A stretch of 64,000 nt of DNA from Ornithodoros turicata. Lineage: Eukaryota; Arthropoda; Arachnida; Ixodida; Argasidae. Positions 24,706 through 35,141 of this stretch are shown here, piece after piece. The stretch spans positions 71,384,879 through 71,448,878 of the forward strand of contig NC_088201.1 of assembly GCF_037126465.1 (NCBI RefSeq), read 5' to 3'. Numbering within the stretch: the stretch's first letter is position 1; each line of letters begins with the position of its first letter. The position numbers and the translations under genes are program-made. The notes under the pieces were generated by a model, which worked only from the letters and a program-made list of their open reading frames with translations, was not told the origin of the DNA and ran no database searches.

Positions 24706-24948
24706 TGTAAATATACCTGCACAGAAAGCACTTTTTCCGCTATTATATTTTGCCTAACCATATCAACCTTTCACTTGTTTCCTCGGTTTGCTTTTATTAA
24801 CCTCTTGAATACATTGATTTAGTTTGTTTTGTTTGTTACTTTTGCTTGCTATCAACTAGTGCACGAGTGTGTCACATATATTTTTTATTTACATATACTG
24901 AGTTTGTACATACATATACGTATCTTGAGTGTGTAACATTTATCTTTG

Positions 24949-24954
24949 AATAAA
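24949..24954 (+). terminator. Candidate polyadenylation signal of the hAT-1 transposase
   Basis: AATAAA lies 244 bp after the transposase stop, in AT-rich sequence, on the coding strand. Position and context fit, but usage is inferred. Confidence 0.5.
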
Positions 24955-25834
24955 GAAAAAAATCAATGTATTTAAGTGTGTTCTTTTTACAGCCGCACCG
25001 TTATCCCGCTAAATGAAACAACAAGCTATCATTGTTTACCGTCATTCTAAGGAGCAGCGACCACAATGCCCGCTAGAACGTTAATCTTCAAAGTGCCGAT
25101 GTCCGTTGCAAGCGACACGAGAAGAGCGCCACAACGAAGTGGTTCCTCGCATGTGCGAGCTGCGAGCCACATAACCAAGCCACCAAGCGTCCAGTGGTTG
25201 ACTACGCGAACCACGCGAACGAACCACTCTCCGCACGAATCAGCCGAGAACGACCGCGCCAGTGAATCACTAAGTCGCGATCGTTTCCACTGGACTCCTT
25301 CGACTATCCGTCTCTTCCCAGTTTGCTTCGATTCGTTGAGTGCGGTTCATTTGGGTCAGTACGATGGTACGATTCAGTGGTTCTCCGATATCTCTCGGCC
25401 GTGCCGGACACAAGCAGAATGCACCAATCATGAACAGCTCTAGCTTCTCCCTTGCCTTAGCACCTCCCTCGGGCAACTCATGTTCAGGACTTCAACGTGT
25501 CGTCGAATCCCCTCTCATCCTCCCTCAGTGTGTTTGTTCCCCTCTGTCCTTCCACAGTTCCACAGCCACAGGCGATTGAATGCGTAGTTGGCGTGTTGGC
25601 GCCGTCTGCTGCCGGACGACGATTGGTTCAAGCTTCAGAGGAGAGTCGATAGATGGCGCGGTGTAACTACTGAATCTAGTGCTCTAACCTAACTGAACCA
25701 CTTTGAACCACTGAACGAGGATTTGCGGGACGAGGAATCGGTTCTCGTGGTTCACTCTTATGATTCGTTCGCTGCGAACGAATCATTTGCGAACGACCCA
25801 TCACTAGTTATCATAGGTGGGCATTTTCCTGCGG

Positions 25835-26275
25835 CCTCACTCATCCTCACCTCACGAAGCACGGACTTTATCAGCCTCACTCACCCTCACCAAATTTCCC
25901 TCACCAATAACTTAACCTCAGTCGCCCTCACCCTCACATTCCATTTCAAATTTTTCCCTCACGAACCTCACTTCAGGGCATCGGGATCCCGAAAGGCCTC
26001 ACTATCCTCATCCTCACATGCCTTCCCCTCATGAGGGTCCTCATCCTCACTTGTCCTCACCTCATGAGGGCTTTCATGGCCTCAGCAGTCCTCATCCTCC
26101 CGTGCCCTCACCTCATGAGGGCCCTCATGTCCTCACGGCGCCTCACGTACTTTCGCGTAATGAGGACCCACATGGTCTCACGTGTCCTCATCCTCACGTG
26201 CCCTCACCTCATGAGGGCCCTCATGGCCTCACGTATCTTCACCTCATGAGGACCCACATGGCCTCATGTGTCTTC
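25835..26275 (+). repeat. CCTCA/CCTCATGAGG-rich array, left arm of hAT-2
   Basis: Degenerate units built on CCTCA, with CCTCATGAGGGCCCTCATG palindromes spaced every 30-60 bp. The long ORFs here (26018-26392 and others) come from the short repeat and are not genes. A mirrored array forms the right arm. Confidence 0.85.
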
Positions 26276-26806
26276 AAGTCACTAGGAGACACGTACGTGA
26301 GCCTCAAAAGAACTTTCCGTCATGTTCACATGAGACGTCGGCGTTTATCTACTGTGTCGGTAGTTGGTACTAATGATACTGCGCGGCATTAAACTGTTTA
26401 CAGGGTTTCGTGCTGTGCTTGGATAAATGTGCTGACAGTTGTTACTGTCACAGTGAGGTTTAACAGTGTTTGGCACCAGTAAAGTGGAGCCCGAAATACT
26501 ACAGTGCAGATGTACCGTTACGGAAATGATCGGGTGGTGGCGGGGAATAGTGCTTGAAGAGATCCTGTACTCGATTCTCAGAACCGTATGACGCTGCTGC
26601 CAGAATCGGAGGATACGCTCACAGCTGAAGTGTTTGGGCACAACGATGGTACTTAATCGCACCTGCAATCAGGTCGTGCCTTTTTGTTGTTGTTTTTTCT
26701 TCTCCTTCTTTTACATTTCAAAGGCGCGCTACAGTCACGGAGATTCCAGTTTTCCTGGCTTCGTTTTGAGGAGACAAAGAAAGATTTTGAAGATTCTTAC
26801 AACTCC

Positions 26807-26916
26807 ATGATGAAAAACCCGAGACTGGGGAAAAGATGAAAAACAGACGACGCACACACACTCTCAATTTCAACGTCTGTTTTTCGTCTCTTCCCCAGTC
26901 TCGGGTTTTTCATCAT
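26807..26916. repeat. 43-bp-arm hairpin inside hAT-2
   Basis: The left arm 26807-26849 and right arm 26874-26916 are inverted and differ at 2 of 43 positions, with a 24-bp loop. The core GATGAAAAACCCGAGACTGG lies near the arm start. A similar string (AACCCTGAGACTAGGG) occurs near 30608, so the arms may be the ends of a short dispersed MITE. Confidence 0.85.
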
Positions 26917-28148
26917 ATATCTTTTTTATTGTTATTTGTTTGTTCTGCTTTGTTAGTTCCTTCCTTAATACTTCCTTCATTATTGCTGTCGCAGAGACTT
27001 TAGGGAGCCCGGTAAAGGCTGCTTTGTATTGAGCTTTATGCTGTTAAGAACAAGAGATGTCAAAATAAAAAGAAAGCCTCGTTACATTCCCAGCAGCGGT
27101 AACATTTGTTTAAAAAGAAAATACAAAAACACCGCACATGGCACCTTTGGCACGACACAGCACGCGCGTGTCCAGTTGCAATCATTGCATCATCGAAATT
27201 AGCGGGGGAAAGCAGCTGCACGCGCTTTCGAAAACGCGGTACAGGGCCTCTCCAAACGAGGCTGTTATTCCAGTAAACAGGCAGAAAAACGAATCCACAA
27301 GAGGTAGTGTGGCGCTCAAAACACGACTTCGAAATCGTGTTCCCTATTCTCGGGGTTTTATCTTATGCAACAACATAACGTGACCGCCTAAGAGAATCAT
27401 GACTTATCTGTAAGGTCACTTATGAAAAAGTCGCATGCCCCTTTGAAGTGAGATTCTTCATGGTAGCCTTCATACAGGGTGGTCCACCAACCCTGATAGA
27501 AATTCATAGTAAAAAACGTAGGCCCTGGAGAGACATGCGGTGAAGGGATTTTTTTCTGCCAGCAACTTTTGTCACATACTTATAATATTTTTATTTCATT
27601 TCAATTGACGGAAAGTTAATTTCCTGAATTGAACTCCGAAATTTCCCAAGGCAATCTAACGTATTCTTTGCGGAAATGGATTCCCCGACGTCATTTTACT
27701 CAGTATAGCGCATAACCGCACTCGTAATGCAATGGCAATGGCCGAAATAAATTCGCCGAAAATCGTGGAAATGAGAGCCCTTGGCACCGCCTCTTTTTTG
27801 ACGGCTCTAAGTTTGAGCGCAAAGCTGCGAAGAAAGGAGGTTACATTGACACGCCACACGAGGGGGAAAGGGTTACAAACCCAACCCACAGAAGAGTTCC
27901 GCTGCCAGGGATCAGCTTTGCCCACGTCAGTTTCAGGGTCGCGCTCTTTTTCCTTTATTCGTGTTTTGCTCAGTGTGTTTGTTTGCTTTTGGGTGCGTAC
28001 GCGGCTGTTTTCACTATGACCGCTGATAGCGGTCTCGTAGTTTTTATGCACCACCTTATTGTCATGAACCTGTGTATGTGTGTGAGAGAGAGAGAGTTGT
28101 ATGCGCCCGAACGCCTGTCAGCTCTCTTCTTTTTTCAATTCGTTTGTT

Positions 28149-28815
28149 TCAACATATGCTACGGATTTCTTTACATTCAACACACTTCCTGTGTACTTTG
28201 ATTAGGTTATCATTAGCGTAAAAGCGTTCGAAGCGTTCTCCATCTGCTGCAACGCACAGGTGGACTCTCCGAATTGTATCTTCCATGGCCCTTTTTATTT
28301 CGGATCTGCAAAGCGACGAGCAGAAAGCAGTGATTTTCTTCTGCTGGTCAGCCTGCGATCGTGGTTCGCTTTTGTATACTTCTTTGACGCGACCCCAGAG
28401 GTAAAATCCTCGTTCTTTTTGTTTGTTTGTTTGTTATCATTAAACATATCTCCCCCCCCCCGAGGTAAAAGTCCATCGGCGTTAAGTCAGGAGACCTGGC
28501 GGGCCATGACACTGGACCAAATTGGCCAGCCCACTTCTCACGGAACATGTGACGGAGCAGCTGTGCTGCACGGCGCGCGCTGTGAGGTGGAGCCCCATCG
28601 TGCTGAAACCACACGCGGGTTTGTTCAGCAAGAGGCAGGTCATCAATAAAGCTGAACACGGCATCTAAAATTTCGCTACAGTAGCGGTTGGCATTTAGGG
28701 GTCCCGTGAAAAAGATTGGCCCAATAATGGCTCCGTTATAAATCCCGGCCCATACATTCAATCCCCACTCGTACTGATGCTTGCAGCTCTGATTAGCTCT
28801 GATTCGCGCATTCAC
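28149..28815 (-). pseudogene. Tc1/mariner-superfamily transposase, C-terminal DDE part, frameshifted
   Basis: The minus-strand translation has VWFQHDGAPPHSA, with the second catalytic Asp, and WPARSPDLTPMDFYL, with the third, as in mariner-type DDE transposases. The N-terminal DNA-binding helix-turn-helix domains and the first catalytic Asp are absent, because the right inverted repeat begins immediately upstream. A 64-bp insertion at 28407-28470 shifts the frame right after the PMDFYL motif. Beyond it the family-like continuation WGRVKEVYKSEP is seen and runs to a stop at 28149-28151. The product cannot be active. Confidence 0.85.
28407..28470 (+). repeat. 64-bp insertion with 9-bp direct duplication inside the transposase
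   Basis: GAGGTAAAA at 28398-28406 is repeated at 28462-28470. Between them lie a (TTTG)n-like stretch and a C-run. Removing one copy plus the insert restores contiguity of the transposase motif, so this looks like a small insertion with target duplication, or a templated repair event. Confidence 0.75.
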
Positions 28816-29384
28816 CGCGGGTTCTTATTCCGTGGGTAAGGCTTGTAACCCTTTCCCCCCTCGTGTGGCGTGTCAGTGTAACCTCCTTTCTTCGCAGCTT
28901 TGCGCTCAAACTTAGAGCCGTCAAAAAAGAGGCGGAGCCAAGGGCTCATCTCCACGAATTTTCGACGAATTTATTTCGGCAATTGCCATTGCACTACGAG
29001 TGGGATTATGTGCTATACTGAGAAAAATGACCACGGGGAATCCATTACCGCAAAGAAAACGTCAGGTTGCCTTGGAAAATTTCGGAGTTCAATTCAAGAA
29101 ATTAAATTTCCGTCAATTAAAATGAAATAGAAATGTTACCAATATATGGCAAAAGTTATTGGCAGAAAAAAAAAATCCTTTGACAGCATGTCTCTCCGCA
29201 GCCAACGTCTTTTACTATGAATTTCTATCATGGTTGGTGGGCTACCCTGTATATGGAGGAATGAAACCTAAGAACGGAACATGGCGATCCTCGAAGATCT
29301 TCGAATTTCCATTGGCCCTTCGCGCAGAGTGATGTCATCTGCCCCACACCTTCTCCAAGCGAGGGGATACAGTGGCTTCCCCTT

Positions 29385-29735
29385 CATCCGTGAGGCTCTT
29401 CACGAATGGACCCATGACCTCATCCGTGAGGTTCCTCACGAAAGGCCTCACGGCCTCATCCGTGAGGTTCCTCACAAAGGGCCTCAGGGCCTCATCGGTG
29501 AGGCTCCTCACAAAGGGCCTCACGGCCTCATCTGTGAGGCTCCTCACGGAATACGTTGTACCCTCACGTATTGATGGCCTCACGACGACTGGCCTCATGA
29601 GGGCCCTCACGGTGGGCCTCATGAGGGACAATGCCTCACGACTGTCCTCATGAGGAACTTTCAGCGTGGTCTGGCCTCACTCACCCTCACCTCATCGTCG
29701 TGAGGTGAGGGTGAGGCGTCCTCATGAGTGAGGCC
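29385..29735 (-). repeat. CTCA/TGAGG-rich array, right arm of hAT-2
   Basis: Units of the form GGCCTCATCCGTGAGG.TCCTCAC recur about every 30-45 bp, then grade into CCTCATGAGG near 29590-29660. Both orientations of the unit are present, so single strands of this array could form many small hairpins. Confidence 0.85.
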
Positions 29736-29754
29736 GCCCAGCTATGCTAGTTAT

Positions 29755-31585
29755 AGAAGATGCGTAGCACCGGAACGCCGTAGTCGACATTGCTTGTGAC
29801 CCAGCTGTCTCTCCCGCACATGGCGGTGAAGCCCACCGATTTCAGCGCCTGCCTTGCCGAGAAACTCAGGTCTGTAATCCTTTAACGTGACCACTTCAAA
29901 TGCAAAAGGAAAGGGCGGTTGAACCTAAATTTACAATGACAACTCTTTCGCTAAACCTGAGTGAAACCTTGGAGGACAAGGAACAAATACACACGGTCGG
30001 TTATGACGTGGGCTTGACCCCGCTTGCAAACAGCTCTTTTGCGTGTACGCCCGCTCATTGGCGGCCAAACACCAACGTGATGTTTTTCGTTATTTTGTGG
30101 AAGTCAAGTGATAGTGCTCTCAACGAGCGGCATCTGTTGTTACCGTATATTTCTGTAGTTTTAAGTACTTCGTTATTCTCAATGGCACCTTGACTGGTGT
30201 GTATCTGTATAGTTGTATATCTGTATGTCAGCAGATATTTGTACAAAATTTCGGCGAAATTATCAGCGAAATTTCGAAATTACCCCACGTGTGCGAGTCC
30301 GCCCCTTTAACAGCCCACTTTCATTCGGAAGGTTCCTATACGAAGGTGTGCTTTAGAGCCCTGCACTGACCGACTTTTCGGGGTCCCGGCCCGGCCCGGC
30401 CCGGCCCGGTTATTCAGCGAGTAGAGCCTGGCCTAGTATTTCCAGCCATGACTTACGCGTTTCTAGCGCTTATCTAACGCTTATAAGAAGATAAGACAAG
30501 GCCACAAACATACAAGAGCTGGCGGATTAACACCGCAACAGTACGGGCCCAAATGATATCGAGAACGGACGCGGCCAAGCGCGTCATCCTTACACTGCAT
30601 AATGTAAAACCCTGAGACTAGGGAACACGAAGGGACAGTCACAGTCAGCTCACAGGTATCCTGTCAAATGCCGTAAAATAGTCTTGTTTTCACCATGTCC
30701 TTCCTTCTGCGGAGAGTCAGCTTCTCCGTTTGAATGACGCTGGTTATCCTCAACATATGTTACTTGGTGCTTTAAAGGAGCATTAAAGTGGTATCCAACA
30801 TGGCCAAAAACTGCTGCCATCTTGTAAAGCAGTGTGTGAAAAGCATTCATATAAAACATTTCTGTCCAAAGTTGTTTCACCGCGGCGCAATTAATTTGCA
30901 AAATCGCTGCCGCGGTGACGGGTCGGAGCGCTCCAACAGCAGACCACACAGCTGCAGACCAAGGACAGTTTGGGGTTTTCGCGTGGTATTTTCTTAGCAA
31001 TATCTTTTTCTCGTCTGTGACACCAGGGTGAGCACAGTCGTTGTCTGGGCTTTGAAGTAACGTGTTGACGTTCTGCACGCGGCTTTTTAGAAAGACGTGA
31101 GACGCTGTTTTGCAGATGTGGTCGAGGTAAGAAAGGCCCTTTTTTGTCCCATCTGTAACTTTCGCGAGCATTGTCTTCCAATTTGCTCATTTCTGCTCCT
31201 CGGCTAATAAAATGTGACATCACCGTTATGATTCTGTGTTATTGCCCTGTGTTTCCATGTGCAGTACTCGTGGCTGATCGTTTCGGCTGGCCGAAACAAA
31301 AGACAAAATTTAAACCCGGCAATAATTTTCTGATGCCCTCAACTTACCCATGGGGTGGGGTAAGTTGATGAAAATATGTAGCCTGTCATTTTTGGCTCCT
31401 AGGAAATAAACATCTGGTTTAGCACCACAGTAATTTGTGGATCATTTCTCAAAAGTTTGAGGATTCAGTTAACGAATTGTGGTACAATTTAGGCGATTAT
31501 TCTGACTGCTATTAACAAAATAGTTCAACTGTCTTCAACAGAGACCAACTTACCCTATTGGAATGTCTGGTCTATCGAATGAGAG
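29755..31585. other. No complete gene; LINE-site flank, GC pentamer run, solo element end
   Basis: The first part should be the original neighbour of the LINE at 20155, separated by the nested hATs. At 30356 a TAGAGCCCTGCAC terminus like that of the element at 46754 is followed by a (CCCGG)n run at about 30384-30409, with no matching far end found. The ORF 30650-31171 (minus, 173 aa) shows no family motif I recognise and is probably repeat-derived. Confidence 0.45.
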
Positions 31586-31673
31586 CATCACCACCAGCAA
31601 TGGGGTAGAGTATCGCCTCTGGCGATGAAACTCCCCATTCATCATCTCACAATAAAGTTGTTGTTGTTGTTGT
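31586..31673 (+). repeat. 3' end of a truncated non-LTR element with (TTG)n tail
   Basis: CACCACCAGCAATGGGGTAG leads to CCCCATTCATCATCTCACAA, then TAAAG and a (TTG)n run. A short 3' segment ending in a simple repeat is the usual signature of a severely 5'-truncated LINE or LINE-mobilised SINE. No coding part is present. Confidence 0.6.
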
Positions 31674-33246
31674 GGCACATATTTTTGTCAGAACCGCCAC
31701 AACCCGAAAATTGGCGTTCACTGTTGTAAAACTTCATGTTATTAACGTTGCTAACGGTAAAAACACTGGCCTCAGGAGCCCTTTGCCACATACCACATTG
31801 TACTTACACAGAGCCATTTAAGATGTACGCTAGTTGAAACTTCACAGAGTTAGCCTTGATGCGGCAGATTTGTTTCACCCTGTAACAGTCCCCGAGGATG
31901 CCGTCGTAGGGGTAATTGCGGTAGACCATATAGTATGTCAGCACTGTTTCAAAACACTGCAAGGAAATACATGCGTTTTAGTCAGATATCACGGAAATAT
32001 TTTGTGTATGAAATCGATTGTACTGTGAGTCGGCACAGTATTAAAAATCTCAAAGACCGTTTTCTGCGCTGGCCCATGTTGGACCGCAATCTCAAGAACA
32101 TACAGGGTACTCCCGATCGAAAAATCCATCAGAGTCTAATTGAATGGCCTAATGGGCCTATAGTAATTTCGGACATTTCCAATAGGACTAACGGTTTAGC
32201 GGTCTGATGGGACTATTAGGACCTAAGGGTCTAATGACTTGACGGTAGCTCCACAATACGAAACGCGCACTTTTAGTAGAAAACAGCGTGTGTTTTTTCT
32301 GGTGTTTTGCCAACCTCTGTCACCACACATTTTGTTTCCGCCTGCTTCTGTTCTTTTTGTTTTTCTTTCCCGGACTTTTCATAATGGACAATGTGCGCGG
32401 CGTTTGAAAAAGCATACAGAGAAATATAATAACTTTCCAGGACCGAAGTCCAACAAGCTCGCTCAGAAAGGCAGTCCTAAGACAGATAGCACAGATTACT
32501 CGTCTGCTTCGTCGAGCTTCGCCGAATCCGAGAGTCCTGTTTGCTGCCCCGGTCAAAGAGAAGAGCGAGGTGTCTAAACTAATTTCATCTACTCACAGAA
32601 TCAATATAGAATCAATATATTGAAGTGAGGAATTGCTTGGGATATTGACTCAAGACAAATCAAATCACATCAACTCAAGACCTGACCAACACATCGTCTG
32701 TGTTTCTTACTGCGTTTGGTATGAGACATTCTGTAGGCACATCGAAAATCGATCTTCCACAGTGCAATCGCGCGTTTCTTTGTCTCTCGCAACACGTGCT
32801 CAATTCCGTCAGGCAATTCGGAGAAGCCAGATAATTTTTTAAACTGCCGACAGGCGACATCCAGCGGATATACGGTCAGGGACGTCCGTCTATGAAGATC
32901 CCAATCGTTTTATGGATGCTTATTCGAATGACGAATGTCACGTGGCTTGTTGTAGGCTGCGTGCGTTGCGCGATGCCGGATCGCCTTTACGCGCTGGCGC
33001 GGTGGAACCGTCGGTTTCTGACCGCTAATCCGACAGTTTTATGGCGATCACATGTGACGAACCATATTCAACTGAATCCTGAAGCAATATTGGAATATCC
33101 CGAGTCCCAATGAATCAGACAGCATAAACCATTAGCGGCCTGACTGTCGGCAGTCTATCGGCCGAAAACGACAGTGCGTGCTACTATATTGAATACTGTA
33201 AGAATGTCGGCTAGTTCGTTGTTGACTTCTTATAATCGCTAGGACT
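31674..33246. other. No gene recognised
   Basis: The stretch near 32140-32230 has internal short repeats (GGCCTAATGGGCC type). I see no ORF with a family motif. Confidence 0.4.
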
Positions 33247-33348
33247 CCCAATGCAAGGAAACACTAAAGGAGAAGACTGCGACAGGACAGGATGTGGTCT
33301 CCATCTTGTTTTTTGTAGTCCCGTTCTGTAGTGTTACCTTGCATTGGG
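33247..33348. repeat. ~100-bp foldback (CCCAATGCAAGG ends)
   Basis: CCCAATGCAAGGAAACACTA on the left pairs with TAGTGTTACCTTGCATTGGG on the right with one mismatch or gap. The interior is about 60 bp. This could be a tiny MITE; no target duplication was identified. Confidence 0.65.
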
Positions 33349-33504
33349 GGTTTTAGAGATTGCAACCTATTCCATATCTCTGAGGTCCCATTAGGTGCTC
33401 CTGATCTACTATGAGGCGTCATCTGTTGGACCGGCAAGCCTCGCTGACGGACCATTGGGTTCTCCTGTGAGGCCACTACGCCCACCTGATGGACTGTTAG
33501 ATAG

Positions 33505-33823
33505 TGTTACGACTCATCTCGCCATCTTGGCTACCTTGTTTCCACCGGGACGCCATTTCGCCAAAACACAGCTGCCCACTCGTGTCCGTCACAAAAGGAG
33601 AAATCGAGAGCGTCTTCCACGAAGTGCCCAAGGCTGCGACCTCTTTCCCAGGCTCCGAGGCTACTTAAGCGGACGCGCTGACCCACTGTATTCAGATCCC
33701 TATTTTGTATATATCCCGAAATACACTTTCCCTTCGACCTGTTTTCCCTTCGTCCGTCTGCCTCTCCGTATTGCCCCAGGATGTTGGGATTCCGGCCTCG
33801 CTACCAAACGGCGGTTCGCAACA
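33505..33823 (+). repeat. 5' LTR of the Gmr1-like element
   Basis: It begins TGTTACGACTCATC. Its first 164 bp match 39084-39247. The end is placed at CA (33822-33823), just before the primer binding site; it could be a few bases earlier. Confidence 0.8.
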
Positions 33824-33825
33824 AC

Positions 33826-33844
33826 TGGTGACCAGCGGCGGGAT
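33826..33844 (+). promoter_or_regulatory. Probable primer binding site
   Basis: TGGTGACCAGCGGCGGGAT begins with the TGG expected of complementarity to a tRNA 3' CCA, and lies 2 nt after the LTR. The other gypsy element here has the related TGGTGGCAGCGGTGGGAT. I cannot name the tRNA. Confidence 0.65.
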
Positions 33845-34023
33845 AAAGTCCACGGCTTCGGGATGCAACGGGTAAGCGGTTTCACCTTATTGTCATTTGG
33901 CCAGGACTAGGTTTTGTGTAAATTCAAATCTATCCCGGGGTTCCCTCTGTGTGTACTAGCTGGGATTTTGCATTGTACCAAGAGGGTGGGCCAGCACGGT
34001 ATTGTGAGAACGGGACTTGCATC

Positions 34024-35130
34024 ATGGATTTGGCGCGCGTGTTACGGGCAGATTTATTCTACGTGTGCAAAGAATTTGGGATCCCCATAGGCAGCACGGC
34101 AAGGAAGGCTCAGGTCATACAGGCGATCATTGATGCAGAACTTGAGGACGATGAGATTAAGGAAACCCTCAAGGCATTAGAAGCGAAACGGCATGAGGAG
34201 GAAGAACGGGAAAAGCAAAAAAGGGAATCTCAGGCGCTCGAACTGGAGAGGACGTAACTGGAACAGATTAAACAAACCCAGACGTTCGAGCTGGAAAAAC
34301 TAAAGTTAGAACTCGAGCTTCGAAGGGACGCTTCGAACCCTTCTGAGAACCGCCAGTCAGTCTCCAGAACGGAGAACTTAGACATGTCTAGACTTTTGCA
34401 GCCTTTCAAACTTGGTCAAGACATAGGACTCTTTCTAGTCAACTTTGAGAGGGCATGCGAAAGAGAGGGGTACGCGAAGGAGACATGGCCAGCTCGGTTA
34501 CTAACGGTTATCCCGTGCGAAGCAGCGGACAGTGTGGCTCGCCTCTCTGCAGAGGACGCGAAAAACTATGAAAAAGTAAAGCAGAGCTTAGTCAAGCGTT
34601 TTCGTCTTTCCGCAGAGGCGTTCAGGTTAAGATTCCGCGATGGTACGGGAAGGAACGTAAGCAGCTTTGCCGAACGTGCGTTCGACATTAAAGCAAACCT
34701 GCGTGAGTGACTAAAAAGTGCAGAAGCTTTCGGGGATGCGGACAAAACGGTAGAAGTAATTGCATTAGAGCAATTCTTTCAGGAAATACCCGAAGCAATC
34801 AAAAACTGGGTGCGAGATAAGACAGGCATAGCGACAATAGAAGCAGCCGCAGATCTCGCCGATGAGTATATCTCATTGAGAGGTATGGACGCGAAGGAAG
34901 CCAAGACGCCCACGAGACAAAGTAGGCCAATTCCTAAGAACGGGCACAAACGGGAACAAAAGGAACGCGTCGACGACGAAAACCCCCACAATGGTCAGTC
35001 GAAAGGGGACCATAAAAGAAAAGAAGGGCGGGAGGACCGTCAAAAAGCGAAAGCGTTCGAAAAGAGGCAACCGGTCGTGTGCCACAGGTGTAATGAAACG
35101 GGGCACATATAGCTGTCGGTTGCAGAAACC
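34024..35130 (+). pseudogene. Gag of the Gmr1-like element, two stops and a 2-nt insertion
   Basis: The start MDLARVLRADLFYVC (34024) is followed by a Lys/Glu-rich coiled-coil-like segment, then a capsid-like region (FKLGQDIGLFLVNFERACE, YEKVKQSLVKRF). It ends in a basic segment and a CCHC zinc knuckle beginning CHRCNETGHI. Gag would form the particle and bind RNA. One frame is interrupted by TAA at 34255-34257 and TGA at 34708-34710. Inside the knuckle an extra TA near 35107 shifts the frame into that of the protease, and without it the second half of the knuckle lines up. Gag and pol were therefore probably one continuous ORF. Confidence 0.85.
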
Positions 35131-35141
35131 CGCGTGTTGCG

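Larger units (their letters stand above)
20164..25806 (+). mobile_element. Autonomous hAT transposon (hAT-1), 5.6 kb, nearly intact
   Basis: The ends TAGTGATGGG (20164-20173) and CCCATCACTA (25797-25806) are perfect 10-bp inverted repeats. The left 8-bp target duplication is GTTATAGA (20156-20163). Its right copy was split by a second insertion and is seen as GTTAT after 25806 and GTTATAGA again at 29750-29757. Both subterminal regions are full of TTCGTTCG/CGAACGAA and GAACC motifs, as expected of transposase-binding subterminal repeats. The single transposase gene lies in the middle. Sequence near 21644 (TTAAAGGGACGGTCTC) is shared with 39.24 kb and may be a separate insertion inside the left arm. 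Confidence 0.92.
27475..29249 (-). mobile_element. Mariner-like element with ~420-bp terminal inverted repeats
   Basis: The ends CAGGGTGGTCCACCAACC and (reverse) CAGGGTAGCCCACCAACC are flanked by TA (27473-27474 and 29250-29251). The inverted homology does not stop after about 30 bp as is usual. It continues for about 420 bp on each side (27475 to ~27893, and ~28829 to 29249), with blocks such as GACGGCTCTAAGTTTGAGCG and GGAGGTTACA on the left and their complements on the right. Only the C-terminal half of a transposase remains between the arms. The element is therefore a deletion or rearranged derivative. Confidence 0.88.
25812..29746. mobile_element. Second hAT-type element (hAT-2), non-autonomous, nested beside hAT-1
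   Basis: The ends CATAGGTGGG and CCCAGCTATG (reverse CATAGCTGGG) are inverted, with further inverted homology GCGGCCTCACTCAT. Perfect 8-bp target duplications CTAGTTAT flank it (25804-25811 and 29747-29754). The duplicated site consists of the last 3 bp of hAT-1 plus the first 5 bp of hAT-1's own target duplication, which fixes the order of insertion. No hAT transposase is visible inside. Both ends are long CTCA/CCTCATGAGG-rich arrays, and a mariner-like element occupies 27475-29249. Confidence 0.88.

Noticed and set aside
26018..26392. 124-codon ORF with regular His/Pro/Leu composition
   Set aside because: It is produced by the CCTCATGAGG repeat, and several frames are open for the same reason.
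30650..31171. 173-codon minus-strand ORF as a host gene
   Set aside because: No domain or motif is recognised, there is no sign of exon structure, and the flanks are repeats.
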